DNA from: Cherax quadricarinatus
Taxonomy: Eukaryota; Arthropoda; Malacostraca; Decapoda; Parastacidae
Direction: 5' to 3'
Length of the DNA: 64,000 bases
Assembly (NCBI RefSeq): GCF_038502225.1
Contig: NC_091391.1
Span: 6,604,393 to 6,668,392, forward strand
The translations under genes were made by a program, and so were the position numbers. Numbering within the stretch: position 1 is the first letter of the stretch; each line of letters begins with the position of its first letter. Shown here in pieces: positions 1 through 12,029 of the stretch. The notes beneath the pieces were generated by a model. That model was not told the origin of the DNA. It made no database searches and worked only from the letters and a program-made list of their open reading frames with translations.

Positions 1-2787
1 GTAGGGGAGTTTCGGTGGGGGGAAATAAATGGGATTAAATCTGGAGTATCTGAGAGAGTTAGAGCTAAGGAAGGGGTAGCAGTAATGTTGAAGGATCAGT
101 TATGGAAGGAGAAAAGAGAATGTGAATGTGTAAATTCAAGGATTATGTGGATTAAAGTAAAGGTTGGATGCGAGAAGTGGGTCATAATAAGCGTGTATGC
201 ACCTGGAGAAGAGAGGAATGTAGAGGAGAGAGAGAGATTTTGGGAGATGTTAAGTGAATATATAGGAACCTTTGAACCAAGTGAGAGAGTAATTGTGGTG
301 GGGGACCTGAATGCTAAAGTAGGAGAAACTTTTAGAGAGGGTGTGGTAGGTAAGTTTGGGGTGCCAGGTGTAAATGATAATGGGAGCCCTTTGACTGAAC
401 TTTGTATAGAAAGGGGTTTAGTTATAGGTAATACATATTTTAAGAAAAAGAGGATAAATAAGTATACAAGATATGATGTAGGGCGAAATGACAGTAGTTT
501 GTTGGATTATGTATTGGTAGATAAAAGACTGTTGAGTAGACTTCAGGATGAACATGTTTATAGAGGGGCCACAGATATATCAGATCACTTTCTAGTTGTA
601 GCTACACTGAGAGTAAAAGGTAGATGGGATACAAGGAGAATAGAAGCATCAGGGAAGAGAGAGGTGAAGATTTATCAACTAAAAGAGGAGGCAGTTAGGG
701 TAAGATATAAACAGCTATTGGAGGACAGATGGGCTAATGAGAGCATAGGCAATGGGGTCGAAGAGGTATGAGGTAGGTTTAAAAATGTAGTGTTAGTGTG
801 TTCAGCAGAAGTTTGTGGTTACAGGAACGTGGGTGTGGGAGGGAAGAGAAGCGACTGGTGGAATGATGATGTGAAGAGAGTAGTAAGGGAGAAAAAGTTA
901 GCATATGAGAAGTTTTTACAAAGTAGAAGTGATGCAAGGAGGGAAGAGTATATGGAGAAAAAGAGAGAGGTTAAGAGAGTGGTGAAGCAATGTAAAAAGA
1001 GAGCAAATGAGAGAGTGGGTGAGATGTTATCAACAAATTTTGTTGAAAATAAGAAAAAGTTTTGGAGTGAGATTAACAAGTTAAGGAAGCCTAGAGAACA
1101 AATGGATTTGTCAGTTAAAAATAGGAGAAGAGAGTTATTAAAAGGAGAGTTAGAGGTATTGGGAAGATGGAGGGAATATTTTGAGGAATTGTTAAATGTT
1201 GATGAAGATAGGGAAGCTGTGATTTCGTGTATAGGGCAAGGAGGAATAACATCTTGTAGGAGTGAGGAAGAGCCAGTTGTGAGTGTGGGGGAAGTTCGTG
1301 AGGCAGTAGGTAAAATGAAAGGGGGTAAGGCAGCCGGGATTGATGGGATAAAGATAGAAATGTTAAAAGCAGGTGGGGATATAGTTTTGGAGTGGTTGGT
1401 GCAATTATTTAATAAATGTATGGAAGAGGGTAAGGTACCTAGGGATTGGCAGAGAGCATGCATAGTTCCTTTGTATAAAGGCAAAGGGGACAAAAGAGAG
1501 TGCAAAAATTATAGGGGGATAAGTCTGTTGAGTATACCTGGTAAAGTGTATGGTAGAGTTATTATTGAAAGAATTAAAATTAAGATGGAGAATAGGATAG
1601 CAGATGAACAAGGAGGCTTTAGGAAAGGTAGGGGGTGTGTGGACCAGGTGTTTACAGTGAAACATATAAGTGAACAGTATTTAGATAAGGCTAAAGAGGT
1701 CTTTGTGGCATTTATGGATTTGGAAAAGGCGTATGACAGGGTGGATAGGGGGGCAATGTGGCAGATGTTGCAGGTGTATGGTGTAAGAGGTAGGTTACTG
1801 AAAGCAGTGAAGAGTTTTTACGAGGATAGTGAGGCTCAAGTTAGAGTACATAGGAAAGAGGGAAATTATTTCCCAGTAAAAGTAGGCCTTAGACAAGGAT
1901 GTGTGATGTTACCGTGGTTGTTTAATATATTTATAGATGGGGTTGTAAGAGAAGTAAATGCGAGGGTCTTGACAAGAGGCGTGGAGTTAAAAGATAAAGA
2001 ATCGCACATAAAGTGGGAGTTGTCACAGTTGCTCTTTGCTGATGACACTGTGCTCTTGGGAGATTCTGAAGAGAAGTTGCAGAGATTGGTGGATGAATTT
2101 GGTAGGGTGTGCAAGAGAAGAAAATTAAAAGTGAATACAGGAAAGAGTAAGGTTATGAGGATAACAAAAATATTAGGTGATGAAAGATTGGATATCAGAT
2201 TGGAGGGAGAGAGTATGGAGGAGGTGAATGTATTCAGATATTTGGGAGTGGACGTGTCAGCGGATGGGTCTATGAAGGATGAGGTGAATCATAAAATTGA
2301 TGAGGGGAAAAGGGTGAGTGGTGCACTTAGGAGTCTGTGGAGACAAAGAACTTTGTCCTTGGAGGCAAAGAGGGGAATGTATGAGAGTATAGTTTTACCA
2401 ACACTCTTATATGGGTGTGAAGCATGGGTGATGAATGTTGCAGCGAGGAGAAGGCTGGAGGCAGTGGAGATGTCATGTCTGAGGGCAATGTGTGGTGTGA
2501 ATATAATGCAGAGAATTCGTAGTTTGGAAGTTAGGAGGAGGTGCGGGATTAGGGCTGAGGAAGGGTTGTTGAGGTGGTTCGGTCATGTAGAGAGAATAGA
2601 GCGAAACAGAATGACTTCAAGAGTGTATTAGTCTGTAGTGGAAGGAAGGCGGGGTAGGGGTCGGCCTAGGAAAGGTTGGAGGGAGGGGGTAAAGGAGGTT
2701 TTGTGTGCGAGGGGCTTGGACTTCCAGCAGGCGTGCGTGAGTGTGTTTGACAGGAGTGAATGGAGACGAATGGTTTTTAATACTTGA
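1..2787 (+). pseudogene. Broken LINE polyprotein (AP endonuclease + reverse transcriptase), copy 1
   Basis: One reading frame runs from position 1 to 2787 with two in-frame stops: TGA at 769-771, where the young copy has TGG, and TAG at 2629-2631, where it has CAG. An 18-bp in-frame deletion near 2550 removes six residues present in the young copy. Visible motifs are the endonuclease YAPGEE, GDLNAKVG and SDHF, then the reverse transcriptase motifs AYDRV, LRQGCV and FADDTVLL, then the C-terminal RWFGHVER. The two stops make it non-functional as a single protein. Confidence 0.92.
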
Positions 2788-3041
2788 CGTGCTGTTGGAG
2801 TGTGAGCAAAGTAACATTTATGAAGGGGTTCAGGGAAACCGGCAGGCCGGACTCGAGTCCTGGAGATGGGAAGTACAGTGCCTGCACTCTGAAGGAGGGG
2901 TGTTAATGTTGCAGTTTAAAAACTGTAGTGTAAAGCACCCTTCTGGCAAGACAGTGATGGAGTGAATGATGGTGAAAGTTTTTCTTTTTCGGGCCACCCT
3001 GCCTTGGTGGGAATCGGCCAGTGTGCTAATAAAATAAATAA
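1..3041 (+). mobile_element. RTE-like LINE, copy 1 (left end outside the window)
   Basis: Colinear with the young copy at 19792-22905 over its whole length. Position 1 corresponds to about 40 bp inside that copy, so the true 5' limit is not visible. The coding part ends at 2787. A 3' untranslated part of about 250 bp follows, containing the family tail (GGGCCACCCTGCCTTGGTGG near 2993) and an AATAAAATAAATAAA end. It lies in fray intron 5, antisense to the gene. Confidence 0.9.
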
Positions 3042-4016
3042 AAATGCAATGCATAAAATTTTTACTACACAAGGAATGAAAGTTTCTGTTAAGAGGCCAG
3101 AAAAGCACCTTAACTGCAACCTGAAAGCAAGGAACCTCTCGTAAGAGGATGAACTGAGGGCACTGAATTTGCACTCTCTGGAAGGACCTAAAATTAGTGG
3201 AAGATACGATAAAAGTGTACAAGTGGAAAACAGAAATAAAGTGGATGTAACATGTTAAATATATCTAGCTACTTCATTATTCTAATAATCATGGATAGTA
3301 GTAAGCCAGTAAAGGTTATGGAGCACTAAATGATGGCTGCGAGAGAAGACAAGTGGAAGTGTTGAGGGAAGGACACCAGATGTAGGAAGGGTCACAGTTA
3401 ATGAAATCATACCAAATTGGTGCTAGTTAATTGGTCAGCATTAAGTGGTACCAAACTGGTGCTAATTGTGAACTCAAGTCAATATTAGCTGGTACCAAAT
3501 TGGCATTAGTTGTGAAATCAGTCAATCAGTCAGTCAGCATTAAGTAAGACAGTCAAAGAATATCATGGACCAAGGCAGCACATCAGTGTCAAGAAAAAAT
3601 CTTCAGGTTTAAAGGGGAAGGGGGGGGTTATCTCTCAGCCCTCAGCCTTGAGGGGCTTAGTCCTCTCAGAAGGGGCTAAGTGAACTCTACCAATCAGGGC
3701 ACTGAAGAAAGTATCTGAAATGAAGTCTGAAAGCACTCTGAAGAACACAAGTCCTTTCATCAAGTCCATTTATCTTTATATATGACAGCACGTGCAGTAA
3801 CTTCAGCCATACACAATACAATATAGTTCTAAGAGGTACATTAAAGACTATGCATCAAAATACTGGAGATCTAAACCATGAAAACAATGACACATCAAAA
3901 ACAGAACACAAGACAAAATATGGAGAACAGTTTAAGTAAAAAGCTATAAAGCAAATTATAAAGTGTAAAGTATCCCACTTTAGAACACTGTCAACAATTA
4001 CAACCAGAAATAAAAA
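3042..4016. other. Intronic stretch without a recognised gene
   Basis: No coding signal. Around 3400-3545 there are imperfect short repeats built on GGTACCAAATTGGTGCTAG-like words and CAGTCAGT. Nothing else is recognisable. Confidence 0.5.
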
Positions 4017-4145
4017 AATACTGCAAGGGGCTAGTAAACCTCTCTCCTGTATAAATTACTAAATTTTAAAAGAAACTTTCGTCTTTCTTTTTAGGTCACC
4101 CTGCCATGGTCGGACATGGCTGGTTTGCTGAAAAAATAAATAAGG
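4017..4145 (+). repeat. SINE-A, 3' fragment
   Basis: Matches the 3' third of the SINE-A copy at 12735-13196: GCAAGGGGCTAGTAA, then TATAAATTACTAAAT, then the LINE-type tail ending GCTGAAAAAATAAATAA. It is 5'-truncated, as expected for a retroposed copy. Confidence 0.75.
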
Positions 4146-4265
4146 GTGTGTAAATAACTGCAGGCCTACGAGAGTAATCTGAATAAACCAATTCAGGAAT
4201 CACCTTATCAAACAGACTGCGAAGATTTTACCGACTTAAAAGAACTTAGGCATAAATAAATTAGG

Positions 4266-6072
4266 TACAGGAAGGCCCCACTTATGCGGCTGGTTAGATT
4301 CCAGGCTACCGCCGTAAAGTGGAACACCCTTTTTTTCCACTTACAAATGCATACAAACACTAGATAACAAGTTTACACTAACATATATTAAGTTAGCAAT
4401 AGAACCAGGCATCGAAAAACAATAAAAAAGTACAATACACACATAGTGCACTCATTACTTACCTTAAAATATTTATAGTCTTAATCTAGGGTGAGACAAG
4501 TAGTATTTATTGTAAGAAATCAAGTGTGGTATGTATGGTAGTCAGCCAGGCTACCATACCAGGCCACCCCACCCACACATACTATTCTATGATATTTAAG
4601 CATCCCAGAGCGATAAAATGTATATACAGTTCACTCATTACTTACCTTAAAATATAGGGCGAGATGAGTAGTATTTATTGTAAAAAATCAAGTGTGGTAT
4701 GTATGGTAGTCAGCCGGGCTACCATACCAGGCCAACCCACCTACACATAATATTCTATTACATTTAAGCATCCCAGAGCGATAAAATGTATATACAGTTC
4801 ACTCATTACTTACCTTAAAATATTTGTAGTTTTAATGTAGGGTCAGGAGTAAGTAAATGAGATAAAACGAATAAATGAGAGAAAGAATGAGTGCATGAGA
4901 GAGGACAGGCGCAGAGTTATGTAAACAAACCAGGAGAAGGTAAGTTTTGTAAACAAACAAAGTGTACACGTCTGGTTTGTGTACAAGTTACATTGTGTAC
5001 AGGTTGTCTCTACATTGATACGGTAGAATAAATAAAGAAGAACACTCCCATTCTCATGTAACATCATTTTGAGAAGAAATGATGCTCTGAGTGAAGGCAA
5101 TGGTAATAAGTCACTCTGACTTTTTTGGGTTATCCTAAGTTCTCTACACATATGTTGTTATGTATGATAATCTATGTAACTGTATTTGTGTATACCTGAA
5201 TAAACTTACATACATACAAAAGGAATAATTTTCTACAGTTACCCCCAGTAACACATTTTCTCTTATGTTAGATTAGAGAAAATGTTATTCTTGGCATCAC
5301 TTGTACAAGTTATCTGGTTACCACATCTCATATTTATGTTTATTTATTCTATTGTAGGGTGTATTTATCATCTTTTTATGTTATGTATCGTGTTTATTAT
5401 ATAATTTTGAAAAAAATATCATGGATGGATTAATGAAAATGTGTATATTAAAGTAATATACAACATTTAATGAGACTCGGTGATTATTATTATTATTATT
5501 AGCATTTCTAATATGGCGTCACTTGTGCAAGTCGTCTGCTACCACATTTCATATTTATGTTTATTTATTCTATTGTGGGGTGTATTTATCATCTTTTTAT
5601 GTTATGTATCGTGTTTATTATATAATTTTGAAAAAATATCATAGATGGATTAATGAAAATGTGTATTTAACGTAATATACGACATTTAAATGAGACTCGA
5701 TGATTATTATCATCATTACTAATATGACGTCTGGAGACATAAGACACTCTTACTGATTTTAATGTGTACCTACATGCCAGCACGGTATGTAAGTTTATTT
5801 AAGTACAGGTATACATAAGTATAATTATCAGAGTATATATAAAATATGAAATAACTTTTAAAAACATTTGAAATTTTGGAGTTTCCAGACAAAATGGAGA
5901 GACTTAGAGCTTACTGAGCTCACGAAGAATGTAAACAAACAAGGTGGAGCGCGGTGACCGTATTAGAAAGTCAGGTGGGGGGAGCCGTATAGCGAGTTTT
6001 GGTCATAATTTGAAATGACCATATTAGCGGAACGCCGTAAAGTGAAACGCCGTAAAGCGGGGCCTTCCTGTA
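4266..6072. mobile_element. Non-autonomous DNA transposon, 1.8 kb, pogo/Tigger-like termini
   Basis: Begins TACAGGAAGGCCCCACTTAT and ends with GCGGGGCCTTCCTGTA, giving imperfect terminal inverted repeats. The subterminal CCGTAAAGTGGAAC / GTAAAGTGAAACGCCG words also match in inverted orientation. Terminal TA dinucleotides fit a TA target duplication. It has no transposase. Internally it carries two direct duplications (about 4461-4643 with 4645-4821, and about 5290-5500 with 5505-5710) and a retroposon 3' fragment near 5090-5222. A related end without its partner is at 29526-29600. Confidence 0.7.
5090..5222 (+). repeat. Retroposon 3' fragment inside the 1.8-kb element
   Basis: Contains AATAAGTCACTCTGACTTTT, GGGTTATCCTAAG and a tail CTGAATAAACTTACATACAT. 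The same ending (CTGAATAAACTTGC) occurs at 11065-11082 after similar text from about 10975. The parent family is not identified. Confidence 0.5.
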
Positions 6073-6790
6073 TAAATAAATTTATTATTATTATTATTAA
6101 CACACTGGCCGATTCCCACCAAGGCAGGGTGGCCCGAAAAAGAAAAACTTTCATCATTCACTCCATCACTGTCTTGCCAGAAGGGTGCTTTACACTACAG
6201 TTTTTAAACTGCAACATTAACACCCCTCCTTCAGAGTGCAGGCACTGTACTTCCCATCTCCAGGACTCAAGTCCGGCCTACCGGTTTCCCTGACCCCTTC
6301 ATAAATGTTACTTTGCTCACACTCCAACAGCACGTCAAGTATTAAAAACCATTTGTCTCCATTCACTCCTATCAAACACGCTCACGCATGCCTGCTGGAA
6401 GTCCAAGCCCCTCGCACACAAAACCTCCTTTACCCCCTCCCTCCAACCTTTCCTAGGCCAACCCCTACCCCGCCTTCCTTCCACTACAGACTGATACACT
6501 CTTGAAGTCACTCTGTTTCGCTCCATTCTCTCTACATGTCCGAACCACCTCAACAACCCTTCCTCAGCCCTCTGGACAACAGTTTTGGTAATCCCGCACC
6601 TCCTCCTAACTTCCAAACTACGAATTCTCTGCATTATATTCACACCACACATTGCCCTCAGACATGACATCTCCACTGCCTCCAGCCTTCTCCTCGCTGC
6701 AACATTCATCACCCATGCTTCACACCCATATAAGAGCGTTGGTAAAACTATACTCTCATACATTCCCCTCTTTGCCTCCAAGGACAAAAT
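6073..6790 (-). mobile_element. RTE-like LINE, copy 3 (5'-truncated)
   Basis: Antisense copy of the LINE 3' region. Its tail (TTATTATTATTATTA on the plus strand) starts right beside the 1.8-kb DNA element. An open frame of about 150 residues (6335-6787) encodes the C-terminus of the reverse transcriptase protein, including LYGCEAWVMN and RWFGHVERMERN. Truncation at 6790 corresponds to the start of SLEAKRGMYESI. Confidence 0.88.
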
Positions 6791-6825
6791 TCTTTGTATA
6801 AATAAATTAGTACATAAATAAATTT

Positions 6826-6922
6826 TTTAACACATTGGCTGTCTCCCACTTAGGCAGTGTGACCCAAAAAAGAAACTTTCACCATCATTCACACTACCAC
6901 TGTCTTGCCAGAGATGTGCAGA
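6826..6922 (-). repeat. LINE 3' tail fragment
   Basis: Short antisense 3' end of the LINE family: poly-T, AACACATTGGCTGTCTCCCA, then GTGACCCAAAAAAGAAAC. It follows copy 3 after about 35 bp of AT-rich tail sequence. Confidence 0.7.
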
Positions 6923-7097
6923 TATAAGAGAAATCAAGCACAGTCATTCACTTAATATACAATGTTTCTAAAGATTTTAAACATTTAAATTATTTACAAA
7001 TATAGCTAAGGAAAATCCTTTAAAAAAAGTTAGCTAACATTGTAAAATGTATTAAAGGTCAATATTTAAGGATATATTCCAGGTATCCAGTCCTTAC

Positions 7098-7263
7098 TTG
7101 CTCCATGACCTCTGGTGCCATCCAGCAAGGGGTGCCAACAAAGGTATGCCGCGACTTTTGCCGCGACAAATCACCACCAGTTGACAGCCAGGCACTTACA
7201 CCGAAATCAGCGATCTGTACAACACCGTCCTCACCTAACAATATATTACCGGCTTTGATGTCT
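7098..7263 (-). CDS. fray: fray exon 5: catalytic loop, DFG, activation segment
   Basis: 166 bp, acceptor ATTTTCAG, donor GTAAGG. It completes HRD and encodes [40 protein letters not shown] and [15 protein letters not shown]. These contain the catalytic aspartate and asparagine, the DFG motif, the T-loop threonine (in HTFVG) that WNK kinases phosphorylate in this family, and the APE motif. All catalytic residues visible in this part are intact. The next exon should begin with the codons for V-R-G-Y and lies beyond the left edge, because 1-7097 holds only intronic repeats. Confidence 0.94.
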
Positions 7264-7373
7264 CTGAAAATATTAAATGCCTGTATTAATTCCATAAACA
7301 ATGTTCAGTTTGTGGAGAAAGACACTTGTGTACAGTTCAAGACATTAGAGGAGCTGTTTCACCACTCAACTCA

Positions 7374-7984
<611 letters not shown>

Positions 7985-8185
7985 ATCACCATCATACCAT
8001 TTTTCAAAATCCAGTTTCCTTAACCTCTAACACTGTGTACTATGGTAAAAATGCTACAGTAATGACAATATAGTAATTTACAATTTAACTTTAAATCACA
8101 GAACAGTCTTAAGTAGTGTCTAAGCATTAGGATCAGTCTGCCCGAAATGCTCAGGCATGCTAGTGGCTTTTTTTGTGTTTAACGG

Positions 8186-8471
8186 TACAGTGGAACCTTG
8201 GTATACGACCAGCTCCCTATTCGAACAAAGCTCAGCACTTGACCAAACAAATACAACCTGCCAGAACTTCGCTGTAAATTATTTTGTGTTTCTTCGCATT
8301 TTCTTTTTGTATTAGTTCTATAAATAAGTCACCATGGGGCTTACGACGATTAGTGATAACAGCCAACCAAACAGAAAATTGGTTGGGAAGAACTTGTTCG
8401 ATACTCAAACGGAGAGGCACTCGAACAGCCTTCTGGAATGAATTAAGGTCGTATACCGAGGATCCACTGTA
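8186..8471. mobile_element. Short inverted-repeat element (MITE), 286 bp
   Basis: Starts TACAGTGGAACCTTGGTATA and ends TATACCGAGGATCCACTGTA, an imperfect terminal inverted repeat of about 25 bp with TA at both ends. The internal part resembles the 207-bp family (TTCTGGAATGAATTAAGGTC near the 3' end) only loosely. Confidence 0.78.
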
Positions 8472-8477
8472 TTACAT

Positions 8478-9557
8478 TTAACCCTTTGACTGTTTCAGGC
8501 CCCTCTCTGAAACTGTCATTCTATGTCGCTCAATTTTTAAAAAAAAAAAAAATTATTTTTTCTTATGAAATGATAGAGAATCTTTTCCCAGTGGTAATGG
8601 CACCAAAAGTTCGAAATTTGGTCGAAAACTCATGGAATTATGCTCCCGTGAATTTAGCGGTCTCGGCGACATATGCGTATCGGCGATTTTGCCGACTTTG
8701 AGCCCTATTTTCAGCCAATTCCATTGTTCCAGTTGACCAAACTCATAGCTATTTCTTTAGAACTCCATTTTATCTATCAGCTGAGTACAAGAAACCTCCC
8801 ATTTACTAATTTGGACTACCCAATATGGTGGTCAGAAATTGTCAATTTGGCCAATTTCACACAAACTAAAAAAGATACCAATTTCAAAATAGGGTCCAGA
8901 ATAAACAAGGTAGACATTCGTGGCACTAAAATAACATATGCTCTGTTCATTAGTCACATCTCTAGGCCCCTCTTATATTATTATTGCTTTCTATTTTGAT
9001 TTTTTATTCATACAAAAAAATACAAAATTTACTGTTATGAAGACTATTGCATTATTGTAAAAGTGGTATATATAATATCAGTGCACTAGTGAAAGTATAT
9101 TAGACTCCCCAGTTGACGTGTATTGGACGTGTGGTGTGATTTATTTACTCCTGAACATTGGTAAAAATCGAACATTTCCACTACTTTGAGCTCAGTTTCA
9201 AGGTCGTTTTCATCATCAAAGTAATGAAAATCATCTCTGTTTCTGTAATATGTTTTCCATTTTATCACCTACGACCATGAAAACGCGAATACAACAATAA
9301 ATACTATACGAAAATACACCTCAAAGTCGGCGTTTTATTCCAAAAAAAACGATCAGTTTTTTTTTCTCATTACGCAATGTGTGCTGCAAGATTTTTTTTA
9401 TGTGGTGCACACTGATCACACAGACCCATTCTCTCACACGTGGGCCTACCAGCTTTCTCCCGCTTGATTTGAAGCCGCTAGAATTATTGAGTATATATAC
9501 GTCAGAAACATTGGCTCGTAAGACGTATTTATACGTCGAAAACAGTCAAAGGGTTAA
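8478..9557. mobile_element. Non-autonomous piggyBac-type element, 1.08 kb
   Basis: Flanked on both sides by TTAA, the invariable piggyBac target duplication. Termini are CCCTTTGACTGTTT at the left and AAACAGTCAAAGGG at the right, a perfect 14-bp inverted repeat. It has no transposase frame; the inside is AT-rich with TATACGTC-type words near the right end. It probably moved by means of a transposase related to the broken one at 12030-12714; that link is inferred. Confidence 0.85.
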
Positions 9558-10029
9558 ACTACATTTTGTATACTACACAAAGAAATAAAATTTGTTTTTG
9601 TTTGTTTAATATTAAGTCACAATGGATGGAACAATTCACAACTAAATTACAGTTTATGGAGAAAATGCCAATTTAGAACTTATCTATAAATTCTGGGTTA
9701 GTGGTAAACTCTAATCACAATGTGCCTGCACAATATTTCTTGAAGAACCAGACACTTTTGCGACATTTGGGAAAATTTAATGACGTAATATTTCTCAAGC
9801 CAGTGGCTCCTTCAGTCCAATACAAAGAAAACCAATAGAAAATGAGGAATGAAGAAGCCAGTGGCCTCTTCAGTGTCTCATTCTTCAACTTACTCGTGTT
9901 GTAAATCACATCACAACATTTCTTGCATCAACTGCCTTCTCCGAAGGATGTTCTCCCCCTCCCAACAATTTTTATCCACACCCAACATGCAGTTTCTCGA
10001 CTAACAAAATCATAATGACATGATTGTAA
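9558..10029. other. Intronic stretch, no gene seen
   Basis: No coding or repeat structure recognised, apart from partly duplicated words near 9795-9880 (CCAGTGGC..CTTCAGTG). Confidence 0.4.
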
Positions 10030-10215
10030 ACAAACCAGGGTACGGGTGGGGACTGAAATTACGGCGAGTGAGTGGTCAAACTCTCGGCTAGTGTGTAAGT
10101 CACTGGGCCAGCTGGCTACAATATGATTCATCTAACTAGGTATATTTATACACCATAGGGAGGTTAGTATGGATCCCACTTGCCACGAGTTCAATCCCCA
10201 CCCGTACTGTGGTTT
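10030..10215 (-). repeat. Possible tRNA-related SINE (family C), copy 1
   Basis: Shares GTCACTGGGCCAGCTGGCTA and AACTAGGTATATTTATACAC with 24545-24845. On the minus strand the CCAGTGACTTA..CAGTCCCCACCC text has the spacing of a tRNA-like head with A- and B-box-like sequences. The assignment as a SINE is tentative. Confidence 0.45.
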
Positions 10216-10261
10216 TTTTCATGTAGTCTCCAGTTTGTAACAATGCTTCACATTCTAACCT

Positions 10262-10365
10262 CTATTTTTTTTTAACACATCAGTCGTCTCCCACTGAGGA
10301 AGGGCGACCTAAAAAAGAAACACTTTCACCATCATTCACACAACCATTGTCTTTGATAAGATGAG
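10262..10365 (-). repeat. LINE 3' tail fragment
   Basis: Antisense end of the RTE-like family: poly-T, AACACATCAGTCGTCTCCCA, then GACCTAAAAAAGAAACAC and CACCATCATTCACA. Confidence 0.7.
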
Positions 10366-10390
10366 ATAAAACTCAAACTACTTTGTAATA

Positions 10391-10713
10391 TACAGCCTCT
10401 CCTCACTTAGCAGTGTACTCATTTACCGATGACTCAGACTTACGACGGGCTCTCTGACTAGTATACATAAATAAGTAATGTATATTACAGCTGATTTCCT
10501 CTATTCTGTTTATTACAATATACAGTACACTACTGTATAAACATTTAAAAATATACAAGAAATGTTATAAATGGTACAAAGGTGACATTAAAACAATATC
10601 AAAGATGGTTGACACAAACTCACTACTATTATAGTGTGCTCCTCAGCGATGAATTCGTTTACCAATGCGGTCTTAGGAACAGAACTCCGTCGTCAAGTGA
10701 GGAGAGGCTGTAC
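10391..10713. mobile_element. MITE, family TACAGCCTCTCC, copy 1 (323 bp)
   Basis: Terminal inverted repeats TACAGCCTCTCCTCACTTAG and AAGTGAGGAGAGGCTGTA. Two further copies of about the same length lie at 23566-23881 and 28848-29175. TA ends fit a Tc1/mariner/pogo-type target. Confidence 0.88.
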
Positions 10714-11082
10714 ATATTAAGTTATACTCATGCCTAAATTCATGTCTGGGTTCCTAGCATGAGCCAGTTCAGGAAGAGAGCTAAAAGGTACCTAATGAAT
10801 GAACCTACAGAAAGGGAGGAGAGTAATTTCTTGTACAGCTAACATCCATGTACTATTATTGTAAGCTAATCTTCTCTAATGCTGATGTAAATAACTCAGT
10901 TTACCTTATCTCCTTTTACTGTAAGCTCCTTACCTGTTTTAACTTTTAAGATTTAAATAATAAGATATTACAAGGACTCAATGGAAATAAGTCACCGACT
11001 TTTTTTTTGGGGTTATAGTAGATAATTTACACTATGTATGATAACTGTGCTTATGTGTAGCTGTGCCTGAATAAACTTGCCA

Positions 11083-11345
11083 TGGTGTCCCGTGGCCTGG
11101 TTGGCAACGCTTTCACCTCATACACCGAGTGTCCGTAGTTCAATCCCAGTTGAGTGGAAACACGGGGCATTTCCTTACACCTGAGGTAACCATTCACCTA
11201 GCAAGCAAGTAGGTACCTGGATGTTAGTGGCATCCTGGGCAGACAAGATTGAAGGACCAAAATGGAAATAAGACAGACAGTCTTCAATGACCCACTGACT
11301 TTCATGGGTTATCCTGGGTGGCTAACCCTCCAAAAATCTAATCTT
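11083..11345 (+). repeat. tRNA-derived SINE, copy 1
   Basis: The head has an A-box-like TGGCCTGGTTGG and, about 40 bp on, a B-box-like AGTTCAATCCC, the spacing of a tRNA-derived RNA polymerase III promoter. The body is GTAGGTACCTGGATGTTAGT, and the tail is GGGTTATCCTGGGTGGCTAA with CCCTCC. Other copies are at 27818-28073, 28078-28600, 33630-33860 and 42018-42315. Confidence 0.8.
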
Positions 11346-11502
11346 ACTAACTTCCTCTATCCACCATTGATAAAAGTATTACACAGAAGCCTCAGCAGGG
11401 TGTGCTAACTCTCTGCTAGGAAAGACAAGGGACAACACTACATGACATAGCAGTAAATTAAACAACTAGCTAAGGATATATAACTTTAGCTTTCAAGATT
11501 AC

Positions 11503-11616
11503 CTATGGATTTGTCCATTATTATGGAAGTACTCGAGGCCCTTCAATACTTCCCGTAACGCTGTTGCGATGACTGCTTCATCAAACACCCCGTGCTTACA
11601 GTCATTTGTTTTCATT
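11503..11616 (-). CDS. fray: fray exon 4: helices D-E up to the HRD arginine
   Basis: 114 bp (1 base, 37 codons, 2 bases) between a CTCTTGCAG acceptor and a GTAATC donor. It encodes [20 protein letters not shown], then [17 protein letters not shown] plus the split arginine of HRD. The insert [12 protein letters not shown] is characteristic of Frayed-type kinases. Both phases match exons 3 and 5. Confidence 0.93.
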
Positions 11617-12029
11617 CTGCAAGAGATAAAGATGGAGAGATAAAGCCAGAACAAATAATTTACGAGCAATACTGAGAAAACTTACCAAATAACAACACCA
11701 TGGTCCATTAGTTAAAGTTGACAGAAAATGAGCGGCGTATGGCAACAGCTGCAAATGCGGCCCACCCAGTACTCTTTTATTTACTCCAATTCGAAGGTTT
11801 CTTATATTTTCCAATATTTTTCTTTTCTAAGTAACTTGTGTGGCCTGTGAGACCAAAGTAAGATGCATTGTTCAAATATACACTCATTGTTTACAACACA
11901 ATAACTGAACAAACATTATCACTATTAGATTGTGTACAAAACTTGTTTACACAAACAAACAATACAAAACATTGTTTTTTACTATTGTTCCATAATATAT
12001 ATACATATGTAAAGTCACTGAACACTTTC

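Noticed and set aside
819..1505. Antisense frames of about 228 residues across both long LINE copies
   Set aside because: Shadows of the purine-rich LINE coding strand; they occur in both copies because the copies are homologous.
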